In this document: positions 1 to 10,379 of the stretch, piece by piece
How the letters are laid out: each line of letters begins with the position of its first letter
Position numbering within the stretch: the first letter of the stretch is position 1
NCBI RefSeq assembly: GCF_030272615.1
Contig: NC_081414.1
Span: forward strand, 763,945,413 to 764,009,412
Direction of reading: 5' to 3'
DNA: 64,000 nucleotides
Origin: Cryptomeria japonica
Taxonomy: Eukaryota; Streptophyta; Pinopsida; Cupressales; Cupressaceae
Notes under the pieces: generated by a model
What the model was told of the DNA's origin: nothing
The model's database searches: none
The model's input: only the letters and a program-made list of their open reading frames with translations
Made by a program: the position numbers and the translations under genes

Positions 1-360
1 AAGTTTTGCTTGTTGAAAAGAATTGTGCCATTGCCAAAAGGAGTGGAAACTCTGGAGAAAGAAGATGGGTCTGTAGTGCATACTGTTTCTGCATGGAAGT
101 GGCCATTTTTGTTGGCAGTAGCCGCTCCTGTACAAGTAATGGAGGGATCATCGCATTGGGAGATTCGCATATGGGAGTTAGTGATAAATGATGTTTCTGC
201 ATGTTGGAAAATGGTGGCAAAGAAGCCACGACGTCATGTTGCATGCTGCAAAGTTGTTGGGGATGAATTGTTCTTCTACCACTCACATTGTTACGCACTT
301 CTTCCTAAAGTCACTTCATTTTTGATAAAATCTTACCACCATTATTTGTATCTTTCATGA
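1..360 (+). pseudogene. F-box protein gene, copy A (5' part lies outside the window)
   Basis: An open frame runs from the window edge to a TAA-type end at 360. It matches the C-terminal part of F-box copy B at 41734-42092 almost base for base. The N-terminal F-box itself lies left of the window and is inferred from copy B. Visible residues include a W-rich stretch (SAWKWPFLL, HWEIRIWEL) and DELFFYHSHCYALLP. F-box proteins act as substrate receptors of SCF ubiquitin ligases; many plant ones carry kelch or similar repeats after the F-box. This frame stops far short of the usual 350-450 residues, so the protein would be a truncated form. At codon 204-206 it has TGT (Cys) where copy B has TGA. 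It could still be expressed, but decay is more likely. Confidence 0.6.
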
Positions 361-1036
361 AGAACATCATTTTCAAGATCTATTCGTACCAGAAATCGTG
401 TGGGTATGTAGGAGAATCCAAGCCATTGCCTTTCAGACCATTTGTTTTTCAATGGGTTTGAATTTTTATCTGCCAATTTATGATCAAAAGTTTTTAAAAT
501 TCCTACAAAACCAAGGGTCAACTTGGGAAAAAGGAAAAAACATATATCTCTGCAATAATTTCTAGACATGTTCTGTAATTTCTATATTTTAGAAGGAAGT
601 GTTTATGCTAGTGAAATAAATGCATAGAGTTTTACTAAATAATAATAATTAGTTTTAGATTTGATTAAGATTTTATTTTTTATTTTTTTATGGAGGTTCA
701 CACCTGTGAGTACGACGGCCCAGCAAGGGCATGAAGCCCTCGAGTTCTTGGTGTTGGGTATATGAAGCCCAGTAGTCACATGGTTGCTTGTCTTCCCCAG
801 CAGACTCTTCATTTCATATCTAATATGTTTATATAAATGGCTGTGTGCAGCCCATACATGATGTACAGTGGTATTGGATATTAGTTAATAAGAATTCTCC
901 CTGCTTTTTGGTGGACGTAGCCACTTAGTGGTGAACCACGTTAATCTTGTGTCTCAAGTTCTTTGTTGTGTCTATTATTCTTTCTTTTGTCTTCTGTTCA
1001 TTATTATGTGTTTTCTCTGCTCATTTTAAACTAACA

Positions 1037-1051
1037 ATTGGTATCAGAGCT
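1037..1051 (+). promoter_or_regulatory. Primer-binding site, initiator-Met tRNA type
   Basis: ATTGGTATCAGAGCT follows the LTR end CTAACA. TGGTATCAGAGC is the usual copia-type minus-strand primer site, complementary to the 3' end of initiator Met tRNA. Confidence 0.85.
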
Positions 1052-1072
1052 ATGGTGAAATGTTGAGCAGAG

Positions 1073-1690
1073 ATGGGATCCGATTGGATAGTTGATCCTG
1101 CATATGGGTGCCCTTACGTTGTGTTTGATCCCGGAGTTGGGTGCTTTTATGTTATCAATAAACAGGCTGAAGTTTCACATGATGAGGCCGAATCAGATGA
1201 TGAAGCCGAATCAATCATCGAAAAATTTCTTGGCAGTCTAGACTCGGTAGAGAGTGATGCCCAAGTGGAGGATGAAACCAAACATCATTGGTGGGATGGC
1301 TGGAAAAAGGAGGAGACTTTGGCTGAAGAAGAAGAGGATTTGTTGTATTTATTGTTTGAAGAAGAGACTGGTTTGTTTCCCTTCCAAGATGAGGAGGATG
1401 CCTCTCGAGGTGAGGAGGATGTAGTCTCGTATCTAGAGAATGAGGATGACCCTGAAGAAGAACAGGCAGATTGCAGAAGTGATGATTTATTGTTGTAGAT
1501 TGCAGCAGTGGAGGCGGAGTGGAATGCATTGATTGCACGCTCCTCTCCCACACCTTCAAACTTAGGAGTTGGGTGTAGATTAGTAGGAGAAGATGTTTAT
1601 AACTCCGATTTAATTTGGAGAAGATTAATCCACAATAATCGTGAACAAGACTTTGCAAAATTAAAGTCTTGTGAACTGGTTGTAGTATGA
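1073..1690 (+). pseudogene. Acidic ORF carried by the mini-copia element
   Basis: An ATG at 1073 opens a 141-codon frame ending in TAG at 1496-1498. The same frame continues without another stop to 1690, so one nonsense change could account for a 205-codon original. The N-terminus has an aromatic/Cys stretch (DPAYGCPYVVFDPGVGCFYV). The middle is very rich in Glu and Asp, including DEAESDDEAES, EEEED and EDDPEEEQ. The part after the stop is neutral (WNALIARSSPTPSNLGVG). No zinc knuckle, protease or other gag/pol motif is visible. It lies between primer-binding site and 3' LTR, where gag would normally be. I do not recognise it. It may be a captured host exon or a degenerate gag; neither is shown. 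Confidence 0.5.
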
Positions 1691-2337
1691 GCTTTGGAAT
1701 GGAGATGCAGTGAATGTTAATAAGAATTCTCCCTGTTGTTTTTTGTTCATTATTATGTGTTTTCTCTGCTTGTTTTAAACTAACACCCGGCCTCATCCCT
1801 TGTGATGTCATAGCCTTACACTAAGCAAGACTTGATCCCTAGTGGACTCATTTGGAGCCATTCAACTTCACTAGTAGACCAAGGGCCCATTCACTGATTA
1901 AGATTTTTATCATACATGATCTTAATTAATTTATTGAATTTAAAAGTGTTTTAGAAGTTGAAAGGAATGATGAATAAAATAAAGGAATGTATTAATTTAA
2001 GAGTAATTGTTTGAAGGGAAAGATTACCATTGAAGATAACAAACGTGATATCCAAAAGTTTGCACATCATATTGAAGAGGAAACACAAGACTTTGGCAGG
2101 GAGAAAAACAAACAAAAAATCTCAATATTATGAAGATGGCTTAAAACTTAAGAATGATACAAATTTGTTTGTGTGAAAGAGAGAGATTTTGTCGATAATA
2201 GGAATACAAGGGAGATTTTGATGAGGGACATGAATGGATTTCATGGGAATTGATGCCATAAAACAAACTTTAGATGTATTGTAAAAATTAAGTTTAAAAT
2301 TTTTAATAAATTCACTTTAGTGACATAAGATTAGATT

Positions 2338-3068
2338 TAATAATTTAGTATGGATAAATAATTAGTTGGGAAGTTGCATTCTCATAGCTTAGTTGGTTAG
2401 TTGGTTGACGGGATTTACACAGGCTTTATAAGTTAATCAATTGTAATGTGAAAAATATCATTAAATTCAAATCAATATAATATTATTTTAAGTGAGAGTC
2501 TACACAAGATTTGGAGATGGCATCACTTTGGTCTAAGTTGAGCTTAGCTAGTTCCAGGGGAAACCCTAGTCGTGGGGCTCTATTTTGTGTGCTAGTTTTT
2601 TTATCTAGGGAGCATTTGCGTGCAGATAGGGAAGGGGGCAATTTAATTTTTAAATATCATTTTATTTTATTTTTTTAATTTCTAATCAGCTTGTTTTTTC
2701 TCTTAAAAACCTACTTGCAATGTTTATTTAATAAAAAATATTAAAAAATAATCAAAATAGTAAAAAAATTATATGCCCAGATTCATGACTTCGAGCTCTA
2801 CAAAAGGGTATTTTTTGATTTTTTATTTTTTTTAAATATTCTGCCTAAAGAAAATAAGGGCGGAAGTTAAAATTTTCTGAAATGTAGATAAAATCACCTT
2901 TTTTGTGCCAAATCACATGAACCATAAGCTATTCCAGCCAAACTCTCCTCAATTGCCTTAGTTTGGCTGAACTAACTCCCGCCAGCTTCAATCCTCTAGC
3001 CGACCAAGGGACAAAGTGTCCTGTTTTTTGTGTTTTTTTTTGTCTTTTTCACAAAGTCAATCGACAAA
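2338..3068. other. No gene seen
   Basis: AT-rich sequence with no long frame and no LTR signature. It lies downstream of the F-box segment; its counterpart would fall beyond the right edge of the window, so I cannot tell whether it is part of the duplicated unit. Confidence 0.5.
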
Positions 3069-3661
3069 GTTAATTAAGCTGACAAGAATAATTTGAAGGT
3101 CATTTGAATTTATTTTTGTGGGCAACTTTTAAAAGGTATTTTTTATTTAATTTAATATTTTTTAAGTTAATTTTAATTTATTAATATAAATAATATTTAT
3201 ATTATGTGTGTAATTTGATGTAAAAATATTAAATTGGATAAAAAGTGACACATCATTGTGTTTTTACCTGATGATGATAGGAGTCTACTAATTACTGAAA
3301 TTTTACTAAGTCCAAAAAATTATAAGATCTTCTAAAATCTGGAATATCCATTATGACTCCTAGATATCTGAAACCATTCTCAAACATCCTACCAATACAT
3401 ACATAAATATAAAATAAAGTATAAGTTATACATGAATGCTACATTTTAAGGATATATCTTGATGAAAAAAACTAAGGGAAGCCTAAACGATTTAGCGTTC
3501 AAAATGTGTTTAGGCTTTTTGGAACTAAAAACCAACCCAGAGGCATGCTCCTTTAGTATCTTTATGTCAGTAAAATGCGCACTTGTTTTTCTCGTTTATC
3601 ATAACATGTACGTGTTATACATATTCAACAAAATGCATGCATGTTTTTCTCTCATAAAAGA

Positions 3662-3746
3662 ACATACATGTTTTTATTTTAAATAATGTATGTACATGTT
3701 TTTTATTTCAAATAATGTATGTACATGTTTTTTATTTCAAATAAAA
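3662..3746 (+). repeat. Three ~29-bp tandem units
   Basis: The motif TACATGTTTTTTATTTCAAA with short flanks recurs at 3665, 3693 and 3722. Copy II has only two units at the matching place (about 12620-12670), so the array changed after the duplication. Confidence 0.75.
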
Positions 3747-4320
3747 TGTGTGTTTTGGCTAAAACAATTTGAGCTTTAACATGTATGTTTTTCATTCATT
3801 TTAGACATTTTTTTTGCTAGTGACCACTAAATTGTTCACAATCTTGGTGCACATACCCATTTATGAAACATCAAGCCTCTCCTCTCCATGTGTCTGACCA
3901 TGAATCCACACATCACATGCAATGTTTCACATATACACCTCTCAAAATGACTAATTAATATGATAATGCACTCACCTAACCAACCTTAACCACTAATCAT
4001 GTGCTTGCTTGTATAGACTCTAGATCAACAAATACAACCAAATTGGAAACATAAAACTATGAGAACACAAAACTATTGACCCCTCATTTAATACTAGGTA
4101 CTATTTTTTTTGCTTTATTAAATATATTTTCTCAAATATTAAATAAACATCCTATATCTCGAACCACAAATATCAACCCAATATTACAATTTATAACTTT
4201 AAAAGTAGACAGGTAGTAGGGGTTAAAGACCTAATGAAAAATCTAGTGCTTATTGGTTTTGCCTCTACTCCCCCTAAGACTAATCAAAAATCCATTTTGG
4301 ATGAAGAGGATTTGGAGGTG

Positions 4321-5090
4321 GATAGAAGATTTCTTTAGTCACCGGAAATGCAAGCCGACATGGTATAGTAAAGGATATTAGTATTGGAGCCCGACACATC
4401 TTGGATCTAGCATTAGCAACTTGGTTTAATGCTTATTCATTTATGTTATATGGCCGACATGTAATATGATATTTTATATATCCTTGTAAGCCGACATAAG
4501 GCATAAATTTGTATAGGGTATATAGGGGAGATTGATTAGATCACTTTTGATATGGATAGATGGATGAGATTATGGATGTAATGTAATGCAAAATATATCA
4601 GAGAGACTATGTATGTGAGGAATTCATTGTAAGGAGGTTTAGGGTTTTAACCGGAATAGACAGAGCTTAAACCAGAACTATATTTTGGCATAGGAGATGC
4701 TATACTAAGTAGTTCACACTTCTCTGGATTGTTGTCTAGATTGTTATGTAGTCAATGGGACTCCTTTTATGATGAGCAGTGTGCTCTAGGTTGTAAGCCT
4801 TCCTGCAAGTGCAAGCCCATTATATATTGTAATATCTCTTCATATAGCTAATGAATTGATATTGTGGGTCACAAATCCCACTATGGTTTTTCCTTATTTA
4901 GTTTTTCCACGTATAAATTTGTGTGTTATGGTTCTCATTTATGTGTTTGACTTATTGGTTGCATTACTTCTTTCAATTATCTTTATACTAGTATACTGGT
5001 TGGTGTATGAATGTTTTGTTAAGGTTAAAATCTTCTATTCTGGTATAACACTGATTCACCCCACCTCCTTAGTGTTATTGGTTTCCAACA
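4321..5090 (+). repeat. 5' LTR of the pol-less copia-type element (5' truncated)
   Basis: It matches 8940-9655. It begins at GGATAGAAG, internal to the LTR, and ends GGTTTCCAACA at 5090, directly before the primer-binding site. The complete start, TGTTGGCA, is seen only in the 3' copy. Confidence 0.85.
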
Positions 5091-5105
5091 ATTGGTATCA
5101 GAGCC
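5091..5105 (+). promoter_or_regulatory. Primer-binding site, initiator-Met tRNA type
   Basis: ATTGGTATCAGAGCC follows the 5' LTR end at once and is the typical copia-type primer site. Confidence 0.9.
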
Positions 5106-5164
5106 TTGTGCCTCTGAGGAAGTTTAATAGCTTGAGGAAGATCTTGAAACCGAAATCATTGAAT

Positions 5165-6390
5165 ATGGCTTTGGAGAAGCAGCTTGAGATGGCACTTGAA
5201 GATTATGATACTAAAAGATTGAAGAACTTAAAGCTACAAGATGAGTTGAATTTTGCTAAAGAATTTATTCTTGTCCTACAAGAGAGACTGTCATCTATTC
5301 AAGCTAGGAGGAAGGAACTTTTGCAAAATCAGAATGATGAAGAAAAAATTGCACTTAAGGAACAATGTTAGAAATTGAGTCAGGAGAACATAGTTATAAA
5401 GAATGAAATAAAAACTATGACTATGAGGTTGTCCAAGGATATTGAGGATAAAAATAAAAAGGAAGAAAATATTGTTGTATCCCTAAAGAACAAATTTGAA
5501 GAATGTGGTAGGTTGAGTCATGAAAATGAGATATTAAGGTCTAATTTGGTACAATCCCAGAGCAATGAGCAAGAGCTTGAGAGACAAATGATAGTACTAA
5601 GAGATGACTTAACTGCTGCAAGTGAGTACAAAGAAAAATTCAAGATCAACTCAACACATCTTGATGAGTTACTAAAGTGACAGAGGCAGATTGGAGATTC
5701 CAGTGGACTTGTATTTGAGCAAGGACAGAGTTTCGGTACTGCTAATGAAGATCAAAACCTTAAGGCACCGATAAGGCAATTCAATGCTTGGTAGATGTTT
5801 TGTTTGCAATAAATTTGGTCACATGGCTAGGCAATGTAGAAATAGAGCAAATCAGAACCCTAATTCTGCTCTCGGTAAATGTTCTAAATGCAATAAAATT
5901 GGTCATAAGACAGAAGATTGCAGAATGAATGTAAAATGCTATGCTTGTGGAAAATTTGGACATATGGCTAATCAGTGCGGGTCAAGCAATTTCATTGGTT
6001 TTAGAAAGGCAATTGAAAAGAACAATGTTACATGCTATGCATGCAATGAAGTTTGACATATTGCTAAGTTTTGCAAAAGCATAATTCCACTGGTTGGTAA
6101 TGGAGGATCAAATGATAAAGGAAAAGAGAAGATTAGTGAAATCCGGCAAGATCATACTCAGGGATAGATTAGGAAGAATGAAGAGAAATCATCAGATGGG
6201 AATGTCCCATTTACCTATTCAGTAGAAGAGGTTGATCTTGCACCAGCAGTGAGCTCATCCAATAACTAAGGCAGATTCCTTAGGGGTAGACAAATTTCAT
6301 GGAAGATGATGCATATGCCCCTGGAAGAGATTATGGAAGATGTTCTAGATATTGGAGTGGACCATCCAGCATTGATATATTCAGAGTGAG
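5165..6390 (+). pseudogene. gag-like ORF1: coiled coil plus four zinc knuckles
   Basis: ATG at 5165 opens a frame rich in Leu, Glu and Lys heptads (LEKQLEMALEDY, SHENEILRSN) that predicts a long coiled coil. Stops occur at 5369 and 5678 in the same frame. After a frameshift near 5780 come CX2CX4HX4C knuckles: CFVCNKFGHMARQC, CSKCNKIGHKTEDC, CYACGKFGHMANQC and a fourth, CYACNEV-HIAKFC, in which a TGA at 6054 replaces the Gly codon. Zinc knuckles of this kind bind RNA in retroviral-type capsid proteins. Copia gags commonly have one knuckle; four in a row is unusual. Acidic sequence follows the knuckles to about 6390. The gene is broken by at least three stops and one frameshift. It lies first in the element, directly after the primer site. 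Confidence 0.7.
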
Positions 6391-6631
6391 ATCTAGTATC
6401 ATTCACCGACAGTCATTTATGTCAACAGAAAATTAGGGTTTTCTCGATGGTTAAAAGGTTGATTACACTTCATTATTATTCACCCAGAATTCAAAGTGAT
6501 TCAGAGCAACTTAGTGCAATTAGAAGCTATTTAGAGGCGAACAGATTCCTTCTTGAGCGATCACACCAGTATTTGGAAGGATTTGTTAGAGGTTTTCATC
6601 GGCAACATTCTAAAGGTATTTTTCATGAATC

Positions 6632-8472
6632 ATGGAATCGAGATCATCTTCTAGTCCTATTTTCATTGAAAATACAACTATAGTAGAAGTTAAGGACCAC
6701 CCCAGACCAATTTTCAAATAGCATTCACATGTGGCTACCAAGGAAGATTCGATTGGAGCATTTTCTTTCATACCAAAGGGAGTGGTATATGTGGAAGATG
6801 TTAGGGCCTATATTCATTATCATATAGAGGACTTAGGCACTTCAGAGATCAAGGGGATGTATATGAATAAACTCATGGGAGAATCTAGTAAAATCAAACC
6901 GGCATATAAACACATCGAAGATCTAGAGTTCACTAATATTCTAGATATTTCAAAGTTTGAGGATGAGATTATCAGATGTGTACTAAGTAGAGTACATGGG
7001 GAATTCATATATCTGGACCGACCCTACAAAATCACTAGGAAGCCATTTGGGAAATTACTAGTTTGCCATCGGTAGGGTAACATCCGGATAAGAAAGTATC
7101 AAATGACTTTGTAAGGAAGATCATCGATGCCACATCATACAAGAGATCGATGAAGGTGAGCACCATCACCGACATCGATATCAAATTTGGAAGCATGGTT
7201 ATAGGCTACAAGGTAACTCATTCTAACCGACTGAATTCTATTTCAAGTTCATGTATTTTGGCCGCTTATAGGATGAATGAGATAATAAAGGAAACACAGA
7301 AGGGTTGGATAATTTTTTTGGGAGAGCATAGAGGATTCTTCACTTCACCGGAGATAAAGACTAATACTATAGATACACTAATTAAAGGGAAAGTTAAAGG
7401 AATTATGGGTACTCCACCCTCAGTTTTGAATAATGTCAAGATAGTGGACATTGAACCACCGGTTAACACAAATGCACAGACAAATATAGAGATATCGGTT
7501 AATACAGATAACATTATACAGGATACTAATATTGAGGACACTTCTCCTCTAGATACTAATGTACAGGTTGAGGATACTATTCCTATGGAGGAACTAGCAG
7601 TTGCATAGACTGCACCAAGTGGCGAAGCCACTAGTGCAATTGAGGATGTAATAAAAGTTAAATCACCAGAGAAAATAGGGGAATCTGATAAAGAACCAGT
7701 TGTTGGCACATCATTATTGACAATCGACACTTCTCTAGTGGAAAATAAAAACATCATAGAGATGAGTCCCACAGAACTAATGATGATGGTTGCTCAGAAA
7801 CTGATGAAGGAGGAAACCAAAGACAAAGGGATTATAGATTAATCCATAACTTTTTTGCACAAATTGGTCCCAAAATGTAAGATTGAGAATGAAGCGAGAC
7901 GTTTTGGCAAGCTTAAGATAATAACATAACAGAACTGTAAATATTTTCAATCATTACAGTAGATCTCTAACTGGCTAGTACTTGAAAAATTCACTTTGGC
8001 TAAGAGAGTCACTTTTGATTAGATCATTGACAGAGAGAAGAAAAAGATTGAGGAGAAGTTAATTCTGATAGAAAACTATTTGAAGCAAGGTACTAACATA
8101 TTCAGGGTATGTTGCAATACAGAGATTCTTATAGTAAAAGTAGATGAAAAGATAAAAGAGGTACAAGACAAAATTGCTAATATTGCAAACTCTTTTGATG
8201 GACTAGTTTAACTGGCAACATCTATTGATGGACAAATTTTGACTTTGGAGAATCAAATTTTTGCTCTTGAAAAGGAAAGAGATAAGATCATTCGGAGAGC
8301 TAGAAGTCTCAGAGGTTTGGTGAGTCCAAGATTGGATTCCCTTGGTGTTCATAAGAGGGAATGCATGGATATGCTTGGTAAGCCCACACCGGCAGAAGTT
8401 AATGAGAAGGAATCACTAGCATATTTACTGAGTGGACTTGTATCTATCTCTGGCACATTCAAAACTGGCTAG
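6632..8472 (+). pseudogene. Unrecognised ORF2 of the pol-less copia-type element
   Basis: ATG at 6632 (MESRSSSPIF) starts a frame that is open, apart from a TAG at 6719, to 7075. A frameshift near 7060 moves the reading to another frame that can be followed to 8472 with several stops (e.g. 7606). The first ~250 codons look folded: GAFSFIPKGVVYVEDVRAY, FEDEIIRCVLSRVHGEF, then TSLPSVG and SMVIGYKVTHSNRL after the shift. The middle is Thr/Asp/Pro-rich. The last ~150 codons are a coiled coil ending in GKPTPAEVNEKESLAYLL. No protease DSG, integrase HHCC/DDE or RT YVDD motif is present. The N-terminal block resembles hypothetical proteins carried by some plant retroelements, but I cannot name a family. 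It occupies the place of pol. Confidence 0.55.
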
Positions 8473-8790
8473 GATACTTATGTGGAGTTATTGGAGAAAG
8501 ATTACCCAAAAATGTTGAAATTGGTCAAGCTCTGGTAAGACATTTTTGGAAGTATTTAGTGTACAGTTTTCATTCTTTGACATTATTTTTACAATTTTTG
8601 GGGGGCATTAATGTCAAAGGGAGAGTAGTATACATGTGAAAAAGAATGAAGGGTTGCATACATTAGGAGGAGTTACATAGTTTCTGGAGTATTGGAGCAT
8701 TTTGCATATTCAGCTCAGGGGGAGCAGGGCAGGATGAAACCGGTAGTTGAAACCATGACCATTTTTCATATGAGTGTTGAAATCAATGCC
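8473..8790. other. 3' untranslated part of the pol-less element
   Basis: Between ORF2 and the polypurine tract, with several G-rich purine runs (e.g. near 8600, 8630 and 8720) but no open frame. Confidence 0.5.
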
Positions 8791-8802
8791 AAAGGGGGAG
8801 AT
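8791..8802 (+). promoter_or_regulatory. Polypurine tract
   Basis: AAAGGGGGAGAT lies directly before the LTR start TGTTGGCA at 8803. It is the expected plus-strand primer. Confidence 0.85.
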
Positions 8803-9655
8803 TGTTGGCAATTGATACTCTATTGGTTGGTTTCATTATGTTGTCATTGATGGCAACATGATTTTGGGTTTCGGCTTCATATGGTGTACTGGCAGGTACT
8901 TCAAAGACTCTACACCAACATTGGCACCCGCACCGGTAGGATAGAAGATTTCTTTAGTCACTGGCAATGCAGGACGACATGGTATAGTAAAGGATATTAG
9001 TATTGGAGGCTGACACATCTTGGATCCAGCATCAGCAACTTGGTTTAAAGCTTATTCATATATGTTATATGGCCGATATGTAATATGATATTTTATATAT
9101 TCTTGTAAGCTAACATAAGGCATAAATTTGTATAGGGTATATAGGGTAAATTGATTAGATCACTTTTCATATGGATAGATGGATGAGGAATTCATTTTAA
9201 GGGTCATTTCGGTACCAAGGTTTAGGGTTTTAACCAAAATAGATAGAGCTTAAACTAGAACTATATTATGGCATAGGAGATGCTATACTAAGCAGTTCAC
9301 ACTTCTTTGGATTGTTTTCTGGATTGTTATGTAGTCAATGTGACTCCTTTTTTGATGAGCAGTGTGCTCTAGGCTGTAAGCCTTCCTGCAAGTGTAGGCC
9401 CATCATATATTGTAATATCTCTTCATATGGCTAGTGAATTGATATTGTGGGTCACAAATCCCACCATGGTTTTTCCTCATTGAGGTTTTCCACATATAAA
9501 TATGTGTGTTATGGTTCTCATTTATGTGTTTGGCTTATTGGTTGCATTAATTCTTTCAATTCTCTTTATACCGGTTGGTGTATGAATGTTTTGTTAAGGC
9601 TAATATCTTCTATTCTGGTATAACACTGATTCACCCCCCCCCCCTCTCAGTGTTT
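8803..9655 (+). repeat. 3' LTR of the pol-less copia-type element (3' truncated)
   Basis: It starts TGTTGGCA and contains the conserved CCACCATGGTTTTTCCTCA and a run of Cs (about 9632-9644). It breaks off at CAGTGTT, about 15-20 bp before the end seen at 5090. It also lacks about 60 bp present in the 5' LTR near 4570-4630. Confidence 0.85.
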
Positions 9656-9656
9656 T

Positions 9657-10370
9657 TTAAGAAACTTGGAGGGATAGACGATTTCACTAATAGTATGAAG
9701 AATATGGCTTATATTATTACTACAACAGGACTAGTTGATGTTGACCTTAAAGGATCTATATATACATGATATAATAGATTCCAAGGTAATCATATAATCC
9801 AAGTCAAGTTGGATCAATTTATGATTTCCAATAGCTGGGATAGCTATGCTAACCTTTGTTAGAACACTAATATTCCAAATGGTTCAAAAACTTATTTTAT
9901 TTAAGACAAAGTTAAAGGTTGGAACAAAATGTCTTTTGGGAACTTCTTTTATAGAAAATGGGGTCTTGAGGTCAAGCTAAAAGATATTCAACATATCATG
10001 AAATTGGATAATAGTAATGATACCATGAATATCTTCTTAGAGGAAAGGGATTTGAGAACTCAATGGTTAAAGAGGGTGAGGTTTTCTAGAAACAAAATTC
10101 AAGGATCCAATGGCTTACTAAAGGTGATAGCAATACAAAATTCTTTCATCATTCTACTATGAAGCACGGGAGAGAGAATAAAATTTGAAGCCTCCAAAAA
10201 GAAGATGATACTTTGGTTATGGAGGAGAGAGATATATGAGACTGTTGTTCTTTTTTGCTAATTTTCAAGCCAACAGAAATAATTCTAATGGGGATTTTGA
10301 GGAAAAGTTAGAAGTCATACCCCAAGTCATTAATGAACATGATCTGAAAAATGGTGATTCTTTTGTAAAT
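9657..10370 (+). pseudogene. LINE endonuclease/linker relic, copy I
   Basis: This is the copy I equivalent of 13937-14830. Readable pieces include GGIDDFTNSM, LVDVDLKGSIYT, FMISNSWD and, after the endonuclease, LRTQWLKRVRFS and a stretch matching the linker before the reverse transcriptase of plant L1 elements. Frameshifts, stops and a ~165 bp deletion break it. A short upstream piece is at 4210-4320, cut off by the copia-type element. Confidence 0.65.
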
Positions 10371-10379
10371 GTGCTTTTA

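Larger units (their letters stand above)
752..1785 (+). mobile_element. Mini Ty1/copia-type LTR element (TRIM-like) nested in the SINE
   Basis: The 5' LTR spans 752-1036; it starts TGTTGGG, has a TATATAAAT box near 831 and ends CTAACA. A primer-binding site follows directly. The 3' LTR (1713-1785) shares gttaataagaattctccctg and the same CTAACA end but has lost two internal blocks. Whole length is about 1.03 kb, in the range of terminal-repeat retrotransposons in miniature. The flanking 5-mers are cttgg (747-751) and cccgg (1786-1790); they differ by two C-to-T changes, so a target duplication is plausible but decayed. No protease, integrase or reverse transcriptase is present, so it depended on another element. 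Confidence 0.7.
675..1894 (-). mobile_element. SINE (tRNA-type), interrupted by a mini-copia element
   Basis: The insert is flanked by a perfect 13-bp direct repeat, tgattaagatttt, at 662-674 and 1895-1907. It is absent from F-box copy B, where the site is intact near 42393. Read on the minus strand, the 5' part (1894 down to 1791) contains TGGTCTACTAGTG, similar to a pol III A box, and GGGATCAAGTCTT, similar to a B box. The 3' end (751 down to 675) closes with ACCTCCAT and an A-rich tail next to the target duplication. Without the nested element at 752-1785 it is about 180 bp, a normal SINE size. The family was not identified. Confidence 0.72.
1..2337 (+). repeat. Segmental duplication, F-box copy A with 3' flank
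   Basis: Bases 1-674 and 1895-2337 match 41734-42490 followed by 63648-64000. The match is interrupted here only by the SINE at 675-1894, and in copy B by the LINE/tandem-duplication complex. By eye the coding part differs at about 2 percent of sites, while the downstream flank differs at about 5-7 percent. The homology reaches both window edges, so the true unit is longer. Confidence 0.85.
4321..9655 (+). mobile_element. Pol-less Ty1/copia-type retrotransposon (TR-GAG-like)
   Basis: Two direct LTRs, an initiator-Met primer site, a gag-like ORF with zinc knuckles, a second long ORF and a polypurine tract are present in the right order. No reverse transcriptase, RNase H or integrase motif is visible anywhere inside, although the internal region is 3.7 kb and still partly open. 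This layout fits described plant terminal-repeat elements that carry only gag. Both outer ends are trimmed: about 138 bp are missing from the start of the 5' LTR and about 15-20 bp from the end of the 3' LTR. No target duplication is therefore visible. The LTRs differ at roughly 7 percent of sites by eye, so the insertion is not recent. Confidence 0.75.

Noticed and set aside
675-751. Functional tRNA gene suggested by box-like motifs
   Set aside because: The A-box-like and B-box-like motifs lie at the far end (1791-1894) of a SINE with an A-rich tail and target duplication; no cloverleaf was seen.
1215-1811. 198-codon minus-strand frame opposite the acidic ORF
   Set aside because: It is the mirror of a GAA/GAG-rich frame, has no family features and crosses the 3' LTR end.
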